Source: JANMDU01 sp031375105 (lineage in GTDB: Bacteria > Pseudomonadota > Gammaproteobacteria > Burkholderiales > Burkholderiaceae_C). From it: DNA of 64,000 nt. The stretch spans positions 37,798 to 101,797 of the forward strand of contig JANMHJ010000040.1 in NCBI GenBank assembly GCA_031375105.1, written 5' to 3'. Each line of letters opens with the position of its first letter. Position 1 is the stretch's first letter. The translations under genes and the position numbers were made by a program. Below the pieces are notes generated by a model that worked only from the letters and a program-made list of their open reading frames with translations, was not told where the DNA came from and did no database searches. Positions 34,848-43,940 of the stretch are shown piece after piece.

Positions 34848-35601
34848 GATGCTCTCCCGCTTTTTGTAGTTCTTGCGAGACTTTCACGCAAAGTTGCGCA
34901 TAGCGCTCGGTGCTCCTAAAAGCGTCCGTGCGCGGATACGGTTCGTCAATGGCAATATCTGCGATCACGCGGCCTGGCCTTGCGGCCATGATGATGATGC
35001 GATTGCTCAAATACACGCTCTCGTAAACGCTGTGGGTGACGAAAACTGTGGTGAATTGCTTCGCATGCCAGAGGGACAACGTGTCGTTATTGAGCTTGAA
35101 GCGCGTCATCTCATCGAGCGCGGCGAAAGGCTCATCCATCAACAAGAGACGCGGCTCGGTGACCATGGCTCGCGCTATCGAGACGCGCATTTTCATGCCG
35201 CCGGAAAGCTCGCGCGGATAGACATGTGCAAACTGCGCCAAGCCTACTTTCTTTAATGCGTCTTCTACCTGCGAACGCGCTTGCTCGCGGTTTTTCCCTT
35301 TGAGGCGAAGCGGCAACCACACATTGTCAAACACCACCGACCAAGGCATGAGCGTAGGCTCTTGGAAGACGAAAGAAATGTCTTTGGAATGATCCTTCGA
35401 TGGATCGCTCCAAGCGATCTGACCTGAAGTCATGGGCAGCAGGCCTGCCATCATCTTGAGAGCTGTGCTCTTGCCACAGCCTGAAGGGCCGAGCAGGCTG
35501 ACGAATTGATGTTCACCAATGGCCAGATCGACATCTTGCAGAGCAAGTGTGCCGTTGTCATAGCGTTTCACGACGCGCTGGAGTTCAAGGAGTGTGCTCA
35601 T
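34840..35601 (-). CDS. ABC transporter ATP-binding protein (SsuB/TauB type)
   Basis: A 253-residue cytoplasmic ATPase that drives the adjacent permease. It has Walker A LLGPSGCGKSTALKMMAGL, Q-loop FVFQEPTLMPW, signature ELSGGMKMRVSIARAM, Walker B RLLLMDEPFAALDE and switch histidine FVTHSVYESVYLS. In the signature, Q/R is replaced by K (SGGMKMR), which is tolerated in the family. It overlaps the permease by 8 bp and starts 13 bp after the creatininase-family gene stop. Confidence 0.95.
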   Translation of the reverse strand: MSTLLELQRVVKRYDNGTLALQDVDLAIGEHQFVSLLGPSGCGKSTALKMMAGLLPMTSGQIAWSDPSKDHSKDISFVFQEPTLMPWSVVFDNVWLPLRLKGKNREQARSQVEDALKKVGLAQFAHVYPRELSGGMKMRVSIARAMVTEPRLLLMDEPFAALDEMTRFKLNNDTLSLWHAKQFTTVFVTHSVYESVYLSNRIIIMAARPGRVIADIAIDEPYPRTDAFRSTERYAQLCVKVSQELQKAGEHHV

Positions 35602-35614
35602 GCTTGGGGAGAAT

Positions 35615-36445
35615 TCAAACAGGGATTTCAGGATGCTGCCGCAACGTGCTCATCGGCAAGCTGCTGATCTCTTGCAAGACTTGCGCCAGTTTTTGCGCAG
35701 AAGCGTTGATCACCGCATGGCCTTTCTCTGCTGTGGCAATAGATGCATTGCCGCAAGCACCCAACGGGTTGTAATCCTGCGTTTGCCAGCCCATTTTGGC
35801 GCTGCTTCCGTTACCTAAGATCGGGTATTTTTCATGCCGCGCTTGCGAGCTGCTTTTGAAATCACGCGCTTGAGACATGTCCACTGTCTGCGGCGCGAGA
35901 GCCAGCATCATGGAAGTTTCCATGTCGCCGCCATGTATGCCGAAGCGGTGCTCGTCTGCGCTGAAGAGACCATTGACTTCGTCGCCCAAAGGCAACGTGA
36001 ACCAGTTGACGCTGAAAACCAGCATGTCGAGTCGCACGCGTAGATCTCGCGCCACGATATCCATCACGCTGATTTGCCCGCCATGCGAATTGAGCAGCAC
36101 GAGTTTTTTGATACCTGCGCGATGCACACATTCGCCTAGCTCTGTCCACAGCGCAATCACCGTCTCAGCCTTCAAAGTGAGCGTGCCTGGAAAGCGCTGG
36201 TGCTCATTGCTTTTGCCCACTTGTTGTGTGGGTAAAAACAAAGCGCGGGTGTTGCCGAGCAAGGGCAGGGTGGCTGATACCACGCCGTTGACCAAGGTCG
36301 TGTCCACCGAGGTTGGCAAATGTGGTCCATGTTGTTCAATGGCTGCAACAGGAAGCACGGCGACGATGTCGTCTGCGCCACTGGCAGCGAGTTGGGCAAA
36401 GTTGCGGGTGGAGAGATCCGCCCAAGAGTGAGAAGGAAGTTTCAT
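35615..36445 (-). CDS. Creatininase-family amidohydrolase
   Basis: A 276-residue cyclic-amide hydrolase of the creatininase family. It has the N-terminal motif AVLPVAAIEQHGPHLPTSVD with metal ligands Glu and His, KSNEHQRFPGTLTL, NSHGGQISVMDIVARDLR, and FGIHGGDMETSMMLAL with the second metal ligands. The family opens cyclic amides and N-formyl groups. It is the first gene of the minus-strand unit, divergent from preT, with a RutR-type operator between them, so a role in pyrimidine or related ring degradation is inferred. Confidence 0.9.
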   Translation of the reverse strand: MKLPSHSWADLSTRNFAQLAASGADDIVAVLPVAAIEQHGPHLPTSVDTTLVNGVVSATLPLLGNTRALFLPTQQVGKSNEHQRFPGTLTLKAETVIALWTELGECVHRAGIKKLVLLNSHGGQISVMDIVARDLRVRLDMLVFSVNWFTLPLGDEVNGLFSADEHRFGIHGGDMETSMMLALAPQTVDMSQARDFKSSSQARHEKYPILGNGSSAKMGWQTQDYNPLGACGNASIATAEKGHAVINASAQKLAQVLQEISSLPMSTLRQHPEIPV

Positions 36446-36544
36446 TTCCAGATGTTAAACGGGAAAGACGATGTCGCAGCACAGGGGGGCGGACAAACCC
36501 TGTTGGCATATTGGCCTGACTATTGCTAGTATCTTTGCTGAAAC

Positions 36545-36560
36545 TTGACCAAACGGTCAG
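36545..36560. promoter_or_regulatory. RutR-type operator in the creatininase/preT divergent region
   Basis: TTGACCAAACGGTCAG matches the RutR palindrome TTGACCA-N2-TGGTCAA at 12 of the 14 defined positions. It lies 46 bp before preT and 99 bp from the divergent creatininase start, a natural place for the RutR-like regulator encoded at 42095. Confidence 0.7.
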
Positions 36561-36606
36561 TTTTAAGCCATTGCACTGTTGATGCATAGCCCAAGGAGTT
36601 GCCAGC

Positions 36607-37956
36607 GTGTCTGCCCATATTTCCCCCGATATCCGCCCCGCCCGCCTGAGTGCGCAAGAATATGCCGCTCGCTTTGGTGATGCCACGCCGCGCCTCACGC
36701 CTTCTCAAGCGCTGCTAGAAGCCGAGCGCTGCTTGTATTGCTTTGATGCACCCTGCGCCAAAGCCTGCCCCACCAGCATTGATGTGCCATCGTTCATCAA
36801 ACGCATCGCAGATGGCAACCTGCGCGGTTCGGCGCGCACCATTTTGGAATCCAACCCGCTGGGCGGCATGTGTGCCCGCGTTTGCCCGACGGAAAATTTG
36901 TGTGAGGCTGTGTGCGTGCGCACCACGCAGGAAGACAAGCCTGTGGCGATTGGCCGCTTGCAGCGCTATGCGGTGGATGCGCTGATGGAAAGCAAGCAGC
37001 CCCAGATATTTACTCGCGCAGCAGTGACGGGTAAAAAAATCGCGGTGGTGGGCGCAGGCCCAGCAGGCCTCTCATGCGCTTACACGCTCGCTCGCGAAGG
37101 CCATGGCGTGGTTATTTTTGACGCTCGCCCCAAAGCGGGTGGACTCAACGAATATGGCTTGGCAAGCTACAAAACACCGAATGATTTTGCGCAGCGGGAG
37201 ATCAAATGGCTGCTAGATATTGGTGGCATTGAAATTCGCCACGATTGGAAACTAGAAACCGCGCAGCAATTGGCTACATTGCGCCAAGATTTTGATGCGC
37301 TGTTTTTGGGCATGGGCTTGTCCAGCACGCACCAGCTTGGCGTGCCCGGCGAAGATTTACAGGGCGTGCAAGATGCGGTGGATTTCATTGCTACTTTGCG
37401 GCAAACGGTTGATCTGGCCACCTTGCCTGTAGGCAGGCGCGTGGTGGTGATTGGCGGCGGGATGACGGCTGTGGATGCTTCTGTGCAGTCTAAATTACTG
37501 GGTGCAGAAAGCGTGCACATGGTGTACCGGCGTGGCGCAACAACGATGACGGCTTCTAAAGACGAGCAAGAGTGGGCACAGACGAATGGCGTGGTGATCT
37601 CTCACTGGCTTTCGCCGGTGGAAGTGATCGGAGCAAACGACCATGCAACAGGGGTGAAATTCGCGCAGCAAGCTCTTGTTGGCGGCAAGCTCGTGCGCAC
37701 CGGGCAAACGCAAGTGATCGAAGCCGATATGGTGCTCAAAGCCATTGGCCAGCAATTGGGCAACCCTGTGCTCTCGCAAGCAGGTTTCCAGCTGGAAGGT
37801 GGGCGCATAGTGACGAATACTGCTGGTTTGACCAATTTGCGCGGAGTTTGGGCAGGCGGCGACTGCCGCGCAGGCGGGCTGGATTTAACAGTGGAAGCCG
37901 TGGAGCATGGCAAGCAGTCTGCCTATGCGATCCACGCCCATCTTGGTAACGCTTGA
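36607..37956 (+). CDS. preT: NAD-dependent dihydropyrimidine dehydrogenase subunit PreT
   Basis: Flavin/iron-sulfur subunit that passes electrons from NADH to PreA; 449 residues. N-terminal cysteine clusters (CLYCFDAPCAKACPTSIDVP and CARVCPTENLCEAVCV) bind two 4Fe-4S centres. The FAD motif is KIAVVGAGPAGLSCAYTLAR near 140 and the NAD motif VVVIGGGMTAVDASVQSKLL near 280. The C-terminal GGDCRAGGLDLTVEAVEHGK is the family flavin motif. The start codon is GTG. It overlaps the next open frame, with preA starting 17 bp after its stop. Confidence 0.95.
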   Translation: MSAHISPDIRPARLSAQEYAARFGDATPRLTPSQALLEAERCLYCFDAPCAKACPTSIDVPSFIKRIADGNLRGSARTILESNPLGGMCARVCPTENLCEAVCVRTTQEDKPVAIGRLQRYAVDALMESKQPQIFTRAAVTGKKIAVVGAGPAGLSCAYTLAREGHGVVIFDARPKAGGLNEYGLASYKTPNDFAQREIKWLLDIGGIEIRHDWKLETAQQLATLRQDFDALFLGMGLSSTHQLGVPGEDLQGVQDAVDFIATLRQTVDLATLPVGRRVVVIGGGMTAVDASVQSKLLGAESVHMVYRRGATTMTASKDEQEWAQTNGVVISHWLSPVEVIGANDHATGVKFAQQALVGGKLVRTGQTQVIEADMVLKAIGQQLGNPVLSQAGFQLEGGRIVTNTAGLTNLRGVWAGGDCRAGGLDLTVEAVEHGKQSAYAIHAHLGNA

Positions 37957-37973
37957 ATCACGGAGTGAAAACG

Positions 37974-39287
37974 ATGGCAAATCTCAACACCACTTTCGCT
38001 GGCATCCAAAGCCCCAATCCCTTTTGGCTTGCCTCTGCACCACCCACAGACAAAGCCTACAACGTCAACCGCGCTTTTGAGGCGGGCTGGGGTGGGGTGG
38101 TCTGGAAAACACTGGGCGAAGCGGGGCCGCCTGTGGTCAACGTGAACGGCCCGCGCTATGGCGCTTTGCTCACACCCGATCGCCGCATGATGGGCTTCAA
38201 CAACATTGAACTCATCACCGATCGCGATCTGGAGATCAACCTGAAAGAAATTACCGAGGTCAAACGCAATTGGGCAGATCGAGCCATGATCGTCTCGCTG
38301 ATGGTGCCTTGCGAAGAGCAAGCTTGGAAGGCGATTTTGCCGCGCGTGGAAGATACAGGTGCAGATGGCATTGAGCTCAATTTTGGTTGCCCGCATGGCA
38401 TGAGCGAACGCGGCATGGGCGCGGCTGTGGGGCAAGTGCCTGAATACATTGAGATGCTCACGGCTTGGTGCAAGCAGTATTCCAAGTTGCCAGTGATCGT
38501 CAAGCTCACGCCAAACATCACCGACATTCGCCTGCCCGCACGTGCGGCGAAGCGCGGCGGCGCGGATGCTGTCTCACTCATCAACACGATTAACTCCATC
38601 ATGGGTGTTGATCCCGCCACGCTCACCATGTCGCCATCCACCGGTGGCAAAGGCTCGCATGGCGGCTATTGCGGCCCTGCTGTCAAACCGATTTCACTCA
38701 ACATGGTGGCTGAGATTGCGCGTGACTCAGAGACGGCGGGCATTCCCATCTCTGGCATCGGCGGCATAGGCAACTGGCGAGATGCGCTGGACTACATCGC
38801 CCTCGGCTCAAGCAATGTGCAAGTTTGTACCGCTGCAATGGTCTATGGTTTCAAAATCGTCCAAGAGATGAAGGATGGCTTGTCGAACTACATGGACGAG
38901 ATGGGTTTTAAGAGCGTGCAAGAGATCGTCGGCAAGGCATTGCCTACAGTGTCTCCTTGGCAATATTTGAATCTCAATACCATTTCGAAGGCCGTGATCA
39001 ATCAAGACACTTGCATTCAATGTGGCCGCTGCCATATCGCCTGCGAAGACACATCGCACCAAGCAATCACATTTGTCAAAAATGGCAAACGGCATTTTGA
39101 GGTGATGGAAGACGAATGCGTGGGCTGCAATCTCTGCGTCACGGTTTGCCCTGTGCCTGAATGCATCACGCTGCGCGATTTATCCGTAGGAGAGACCGAT
39201 CTGCGGACTGGCAAGAAAGTCAGCGATGCACATGCGGATTGGACGATGCATCCGAATAATCCCATGCGTGCAAGCGTGCCTGCCTAG
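37974..39287 (+). CDS. preA: NAD-dependent dihydropyrimidine dehydrogenase subunit PreA
   Basis: Catalytic FMN subunit reducing uracil or thymine to the dihydro form; 437 residues. Start ATG 37974 follows CGGAG, giving MANLNTTFAGIQSPNPFWLA. The FMN barrel has GADAVSLINTINSIMGVDP-type residues (about 195-215), GISGIGGIGNWRDALDYIAL-type FMN site and the catalytic-loop region ELNFGCPHGMSERGMGAAVG. The C-terminal ferredoxin part has CIQCGRCHIACEDTSH and CVGCNLCVTVCPVPECI, two 4Fe-4S clusters. First step of reductive pyrimidine degradation. Confidence 0.95.
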   Translation: MANLNTTFAGIQSPNPFWLASAPPTDKAYNVNRAFEAGWGGVVWKTLGEAGPPVVNVNGPRYGALLTPDRRMMGFNNIELITDRDLEINLKEITEVKRNWADRAMIVSLMVPCEEQAWKAILPRVEDTGADGIELNFGCPHGMSERGMGAAVGQVPEYIEMLTAWCKQYSKLPVIVKLTPNITDIRLPARAAKRGGADAVSLINTINSIMGVDPATLTMSPSTGGKGSHGGYCGPAVKPISLNMVAEIARDSETAGIPISGIGGIGNWRDALDYIALGSSNVQVCTAAMVYGFKIVQEMKDGLSNYMDEMGFKSVQEIVGKALPTVSPWQYLNLNTISKAVINQDTCIQCGRCHIACEDTSHQAITFVKNGKRHFEVMEDECVGCNLCVTVCPVPECITLRDLSVGETDLRTGKKVSDAHADWTMHPNNPMRASVPA

Positions 39288-39354
39288 GTTCACAATACCG
39301 CATAGTTCGTCTTTTTTATCCGCTTATTGAACCCGCTATTTCAAGGAGACTCTC

Positions 39355-40797
39355 ATGACAACCCTATTGATTCGCGGCGGCACAGTCGTCAACGCTGATC
39401 GCGCTTTTCTCGCCGATGTGCTCTGCCAAGATGGCCGCATTGTGCAGGTCGGCGAAGGTCTGTCTGCTCCGGCGGGTGCAACCATTTTGGATGCCGGTGG
39501 GCAGTATGTGATGCCAGGCGGCATTGATCCGCATACCCATATGCAGCTGCCATTCATGGGCACGGTGACGATGGATGATTTCTACTCTGGCACCGCAGCA
39601 GGCTTGGCTGGCGGCACCACGATGATCATTGATTTCGTGATCCCTGATCCGATGGAGCCGATCCTCGCGGCTTACAAAAAATGGCGTGCTTGGGCAGAAA
39701 AATCTGCCTGTGATTACAGCTTTCACGTCGCCGTGACCTGGTGGGACGAAAGCGTTAAGCGCGATATGGGCACATTGGTGAGAGAAGAAGGCATCAACAG
39801 CTTCAAACACTTCATGGCCTATAAAAACGCCATCATGTGCGATGACGAAACCTTGGTGAACAGCTTTCAAAGAGCGCTAGAGCTGGGCGCGATGCCCACC
39901 GTACATGCTGAAAATGGCGAGCTGGTTTATTTGCTTCAAAACGAAGTATTGGCCAAAGGCATCACGGGCCCTGAAGGGCATCCGCTCTCGCGCCCGCCGC
40001 GCGTGGAATCCGAAGCGGCAAATCGCGCTATTGCGATTGCTGATGTGTTGGGCGTGTCGATTTATGTGGTGCATGTGTCTTCTGCGGAAACGGCGGAGGT
40101 GATTGCACTGGCTCGCGCACGCGGCCAACGGGTGTATGGCGAGGTGTTGGCGGGGCATTTGGTGATTGACGAAAGCGTCTACCGCGATACTGATTTCACC
40201 CGCGCCGCGGCGCATGTGATGAGCCCGCCTTTCAGAGAAAAAGGCAACCAAGAATTTTTATGGCGCGGCCTGCAATCGGGCAACCTGCACACCACGGCCA
40301 CCGACCACTGCACTTTCTGCGCAGAGCAAAAAGCCGCTGGCAAAGACAGCTTTGCAAAAATCCCAAATGGCTGCGGCGGCATTGAAGAACGCTTGGCTGT
40401 GATTTGGGACGCGGGCGTGAATACAGGCCGTCTCACGCCGAGTGAGTTTGTAGCCATCACCTCTACCAACACGGCCAAACTGTTCAATATCTATCCGCAA
40501 AAGGGCAGCATTTCGGTGGGTGCAGATGCGGATGTGGTGGTCTGGGATCCGCAAGGAACGAAAACTCTTTCCGTAAAAACGCAACACAGCAAGGGCGATT
40601 TCAATATCTTTGAAGGCCGTAATGTGCGAGGCATCCCGTCGCATACCATCAGCCAGGGCGAGCTGGTGTATGTCAAAGGTGAATTGCGTGCGAAATCAGG
40701 CGTGGGTCGCTACATCAAGCGCCCCGCTTTTAACTCTGATTTTTCTGCCAACAAGCTTCGCGCAGCCAGCCAAGCGTCGCACGCCGTAGCGCGTTAA
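39355..40797 (+). CDS. Dihydropyrimidinase / D-hydantoinase
   Basis: Zinc hydrolase opening dihydrouracil, dihydrothymine or hydantoins to N-carbamoyl products; 480 residues. The metal site has GGIDPHTHMQLPFMG near 57, the carboxylated lysine in INSFKHFMAYKNA near 150, VHAENGELV near 182, VVHVSSAET near 238 and the aspartate in TATDHCTF near 315. ATG 39355 is preceded by AAGGAG. It is the second enzyme of the reductive pathway and sits between preA and the N-carbamoyl amidohydrolase. Confidence 0.95.
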   Translation: MTTLLIRGGTVVNADRAFLADVLCQDGRIVQVGEGLSAPAGATILDAGGQYVMPGGIDPHTHMQLPFMGTVTMDDFYSGTAAGLAGGTTMIIDFVIPDPMEPILAAYKKWRAWAEKSACDYSFHVAVTWWDESVKRDMGTLVREEGINSFKHFMAYKNAIMCDDETLVNSFQRALELGAMPTVHAENGELVYLLQNEVLAKGITGPEGHPLSRPPRVESEAANRAIAIADVLGVSIYVVHVSSAETAEVIALARARGQRVYGEVLAGHLVIDESVYRDTDFTRAAAHVMSPPFREKGNQEFLWRGLQSGNLHTTATDHCTFCAEQKAAGKDSFAKIPNGCGGIEERLAVIWDAGVNTGRLTPSEFVAITSTNTAKLFNIYPQKGSISVGADADVVVWDPQGTKTLSVKTQHSKGDFNIFEGRNVRGIPSHTISQGELVYVKGELRAKSGVGRYIKRPAFNSDFSANKLRAASQASHAVAR

Positions 40798-40823
40798 TCG
40801 TTTAATCTTTTGGAGTCAAGATC

Positions 40824-42098
40824 ATGAGCACTGCAACACTTGAAGCCAAGGTCGACGTGAACAGCCTGCGCATCAATGGTGATCGCCTCTGGGCATCGCT
40901 GATGGAGTTGGCGCAGATTGGCGCGACACCGAAGGGTGGTGTGTGCCGCCTCACATTGACCGATCTGGACAAGCAAGGCCGAGATTTGGTGACGCGCTGG
41001 GCAAGGGAAGCTGGCATGAGCGTGACCATCGACAAGATTGGCAATGGCTTCATGCGCCGCCCCGGGCGCAACAACAGCCTGCCTCCGATCATGACCGGCA
41101 GCCATATTGACACCCAGCCCACAGGCGGCAAGTTCGATGGCAACTATGGCGTGCTCGCGGGCATCGAGGTGGCGCGCACTTTGAATGATTTGGGCATTGA
41201 AACCGAAGCGCCAATTGAAGTGGCGTTTTGGACGAATGAAGAAGGCTCTCGCTTTGTGCCGGTGATGATGGGCTCAGGCGTGTTTGCCAAGGCGTTCACG
41301 CTGGAGCATGCCTATGCAGCGAAAGATACAGAAGGCAAATCTGTGAAAGATGAGCTGGCTCGGATTGGCTATGTGGGCGATCAAGAGCCGGGCGATCATC
41401 CGATTGGCGCGTATTTTGAAACGCATATCGAGCAAGGCCCGGTGCTGGAAGACCACGACGTCACGATTGGCGTGGTGCAAGGCGTGCTGGGCATTCGCTG
41501 GTTTGACTGCACCGTGACTGGCATGGAAGCGCATGCAGGCCCTACACCGATGGCGTTGCGCAAAGATGCGCTGCAAGTGGCTACGCATTTGATGCAAGAG
41601 GTGGTGGCATCTGCGCTGCGGCATGCGCCGCACGGGCGCGGCACGGTGGGCATGGTGCAGGTGCATCCGAACAGCCGCAATGTGATACCTGGACGGGTGA
41701 AATTTTCGATGGATTTGCGTAACAGCACCGATGCGCTGGTGGATCAAATGGTCACCGAAGTCAAAGCCTATGCCGACAAGCTGAGCAAAGAGTCTGGCCT
41801 GCCGATTCAAATTGAGATGGTGTCAAGCTATTCGGCGATTGGCTTTCATGCCGATTGCATTGATGCGGTGGCGCGCGCTGCTAAGAAGCTGGGTTACTCC
41901 AACATGCCTGTGGTCTCTGGCGCTGGCCATGATGCGGTGTACATGGCCAAGCTGGCTTCCAGTGGCATGATTTTCATTCCCTGCAAAGACGGCATCAGTC
42001 ACAACGAGATTGAAGATGCCAAGCCGGAGCACATCACGGCGGGTTGCAATGTGCTCTTGCATGCGATGCTTGAGCGAGCTGGCGTGGTGGGCTCTTAA
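40824..42098 (+). CDS. N-carbamoyl-amino-acid/beta-ureidopropionase amidohydrolase (M20 family)
   Basis: Zinc-dependent amidohydrolase of 424 residues related to HyuC, AllC and PydC. It has GSHIDTQPTGGKFDGNYGVL near 92-111, TNEEGSRFVPVMMGS near 130, FETHIEQGPVLE near 195, and SGAGHDAVYMAKLA near 372. By position it would release ammonia and CO2 from N-carbamoyl-beta-alanine, completing uracil conversion to beta-alanine. It is last in the preT-preA-hydantoinase unit. Whether it prefers carbamoyl-beta-alanine or carbamoyl-alpha-amino acids is not visible. Confidence 0.93.
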   Translation: MSTATLEAKVDVNSLRINGDRLWASLMELAQIGATPKGGVCRLTLTDLDKQGRDLVTRWAREAGMSVTIDKIGNGFMRRPGRNNSLPPIMTGSHIDTQPTGGKFDGNYGVLAGIEVARTLNDLGIETEAPIEVAFWTNEEGSRFVPVMMGSGVFAKAFTLEHAYAAKDTEGKSVKDELARIGYVGDQEPGDHPIGAYFETHIEQGPVLEDHDVTIGVVQGVLGIRWFDCTVTGMEAHAGPTPMALRKDALQVATHLMQEVVASALRHAPHGRGTVGMVQVHPNSRNVIPGRVKFSMDLRNSTDALVDQMVTEVKAYADKLSKESGLPIQIEMVSSYSAIGFHADCIDAVARAAKKLGYSNMPVVSGAGHDAVYMAKLASSGMIFIPCKDGISHNEIEDAKPEHITAGCNVLLHAMLERAGVVGS

Positions 42099-42739
42099 AG
42101 GGCTAAATCGCTCAAGCCGCAGCCACGCAAAATCAGCGACACCACATGCTCTGTGGCGCGGCTGTGCGCCTTGGTGCTCAGATTGTTATGCCCCAGCACC
42201 GCGCTGACCTGCACATCAAAATCAGCATAGGTTTGCGTGGCCGCCCAGATCGTGAAAAAGAGATGCGTGCCATCGACCTTGGCCATGCGGCCTTGATCCA
42301 TCCAAGTTTGCAGCACTGCGGCTTTGGTTTTGACGAGCTTGCGTAGCTCGGTAGCCAGCAACTCTTGCACCACAGGCGCACCATGCAAAAGTTCGTTGGC
42401 AAATACTTTTGACGCATCAGGGCGTTGGATCGACAATGCCATCTTGGCGCGGATGTATTGCTCAATGGCCGTGCGTGGATCAGCATCAAAAACAATCGCA
42501 TCTGCGGGCGCGAGCCAATCGCTCAAAATACGCGCCAACACAGCGCGATAAATCGCCTCTTTGCTGCCAAAGTAGTAATGCAGATTGGCTTTGGGCAAAC
42601 CACTGGCCTGCGCAATCGCAGCCATGGTAGTGCCCGAAAAACCGGCGCGTGCAAACATGGCTTCCGCTGCTGCCAAAATCACGCGTTCATTGGTTTGACG
42701 AATCTGGCTTTGGCCAGCTTCGTCGTTGGGTTTTGTCAT
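42095..42739 (-). CDS. RutR-like TetR-family transcriptional regulator
   Basis: A 214-residue repressor/activator. The N-terminal helix-turn-helix is RVILAAAEAMFARAGFSGTT, MAAIAQASGLPKANLHYYFG, as in RutR, the uracil/thymine-responsive regulator. The C-terminal part (YRAVLARILSDWLAPADAIV and following) resembles the RutR ligand domain. The start at 42739 (MTKPNDEAGQ) is preferred to the longer frame to 42820. It overlaps the 3' end of the amidohydrolase gene, is convergent with it, and follows the ABC transport operon. Two matching operators lie at 36545 and 46701. Confidence 0.88.
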   Translation of the reverse strand: MTKPNDEAGQSQIRQTNERVILAAAEAMFARAGFSGTTMAAIAQASGLPKANLHYYFGSKEAIYRAVLARILSDWLAPADAIVFDADPRTAIEQYIRAKMALSIQRPDASKVFANELLHGAPVVQELLATELRKLVKTKAAVLQTWMDQGRMAKVDGTHLFFTIWAATQTYADFDVQVSAVLGHNNLSTKAHSRATEHVVSLILRGCGLSDLAL

Positions 42740-42764
42740 TGTTGATTGTGATTTACAAGATAGA

Positions 42765-42794
42765 AGGGCTTGCTGCATTTCAACAGCAAGCCCT
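42765..42794. repeat. Strong stem-loop between binding-protein and regulator genes
   Basis: AGGGCTTGCTG (42765-42775) and CAGCAAGCCCT (42784-42794) form a perfect 11-bp stem with an 8-base loop, 26 bp upstream of the regulator start. Only short T-runs follow, so it may be a leaky terminator that lowers regulator expression relative to the transport genes. Confidence 0.6.
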
Positions 42795-42851
42795 GCTATT
42801 TTCATCTGCCTAACCCTCACCAGAAGCAGGGTATTCAGATGTGTTCAGAAT

Positions 42852-43868
42852 TTACTTCTGAGCAGCTTCCCACACAGCATGCGAGTAAGCAGCTTTGCCT
42901 GGATCTTTCTTTATCACAGGTGAGCTGCCAGCGGCCATCAAAACTTTGACGGTACGCTCAAAAGCTGCTGGCTCAAGATAACCCACTTTGGGTGTGCCGG
43001 CATTGGTGATCAGTTTGGCCACGTTTTGCATCTGGCGCAATTGCACTTTTTCAGAAGCGCTGCCCGATGTGTCAGCTGCAACCACGATCTTCGCAGCAGC
43101 TGCTGGATTTTTCACGGCCTCATTCCAGCCCTTGAGTGTGGCTTTGACAAACTTGCCCATGCGAGCCACAAAAGCAGGATCTTTCAGCTTGGATTCGAGC
43201 ACATACAGGCCGTCTTCCAAAGATGCTACGCCTTCTTTTTCATAGAAGAAAGTGACCAGATCGCTTTCTTTCACGCCCGCATCAATCACTTGCCAATATT
43301 CGTTGTAAATCATGGTGGAAATACAAGCGGCTTGGTTTTGCAACAGCGGATCGACGTTGAAGCCTTGCTTCATGATCTTGATGTCGGTATCGGGCTTGTA
43401 GCCGAGCTTGGCCATCCAGTTGAGAAACGGATACTCATTGCCGCCATACCAAACACCCAAGGTTTTGCCCTTCAGATCTTTCGGGCTGGCAACGCCGCTG
43501 CTCTTTTTGCAGGTCAGCATCAGGCCAGATTGGTTGAATACTTGAGCGATATTGACCAACGGCACACCGGCTTCGCGTGCGGCGAGTGCATCTGGCATCC
43601 AGTTCACCACGACATCGGCTTGGTTGCCAGCAATGACTTGTACAGGCGAAATATCGGGGCCGCCGGGCTTGATGGTGACATCCAATCCTGCTTCTTTGTA
43701 ATAGCCTTTGGCTTGCGCCACATAGTAGCCTGCAAACTGCGCTTGGGGCAGCCATTTCAGCTGCACCGTCACTTTTTCAGCTGCCACTGCAACGCCACCC
43801 AAGGTGAGGCTGCAAGCGGCAACTACTGTCGCCAACAGGCGAGAAGTGAGTCGAGAAGAACGCATCAT
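42852..43868 (-). CDS. NMT1/THI5-like ABC substrate-binding protein
   Basis: Periplasmic binding protein of 338 residues with a signal peptide ending near GVAVAA before EKVTVQLKW. The fold signature LKWLPQAQFAGYYVAQAKGY and GPDISPVQVIAGNQADVVVN belong to the NMT1/THI5 family, which binds pyrimidine precursors and similar ring compounds. It has AAAGGAG before ATG 43868. It is the fourth gene in the order ATPase, permease, permease, binding protein. In this island the ligand is probably a pyrimidine or hydantoin-like compound. Confidence 0.92.
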   Translation of the reverse strand: MMRSSRLTSRLLATVVAACSLTLGGVAVAAEKVTVQLKWLPQAQFAGYYVAQAKGYYKEAGLDVTIKPGGPDISPVQVIAGNQADVVVNWMPDALAAREAGVPLVNIAQVFNQSGLMLTCKKSSGVASPKDLKGKTLGVWYGGNEYPFLNWMAKLGYKPDTDIKIMKQGFNVDPLLQNQAACISTMIYNEYWQVIDAGVKESDLVTFFYEKEGVASLEDGLYVLESKLKDPAFVARMGKFVKATLKGWNEAVKNPAAAAKIVVAADTSGSASEKVQLRQMQNVAKLITNAGTPKVGYLEPAAFERTVKVLMAAGSSPVIKKDPGKAAYSHAVWEAAQK

Positions 43869-43940
43869 GAAAACTCCTTTAAGTTAAAAACACAAGCACA
43901 AAACAAATCAACCACTAGGTACATCTATGCATCCATCGCT

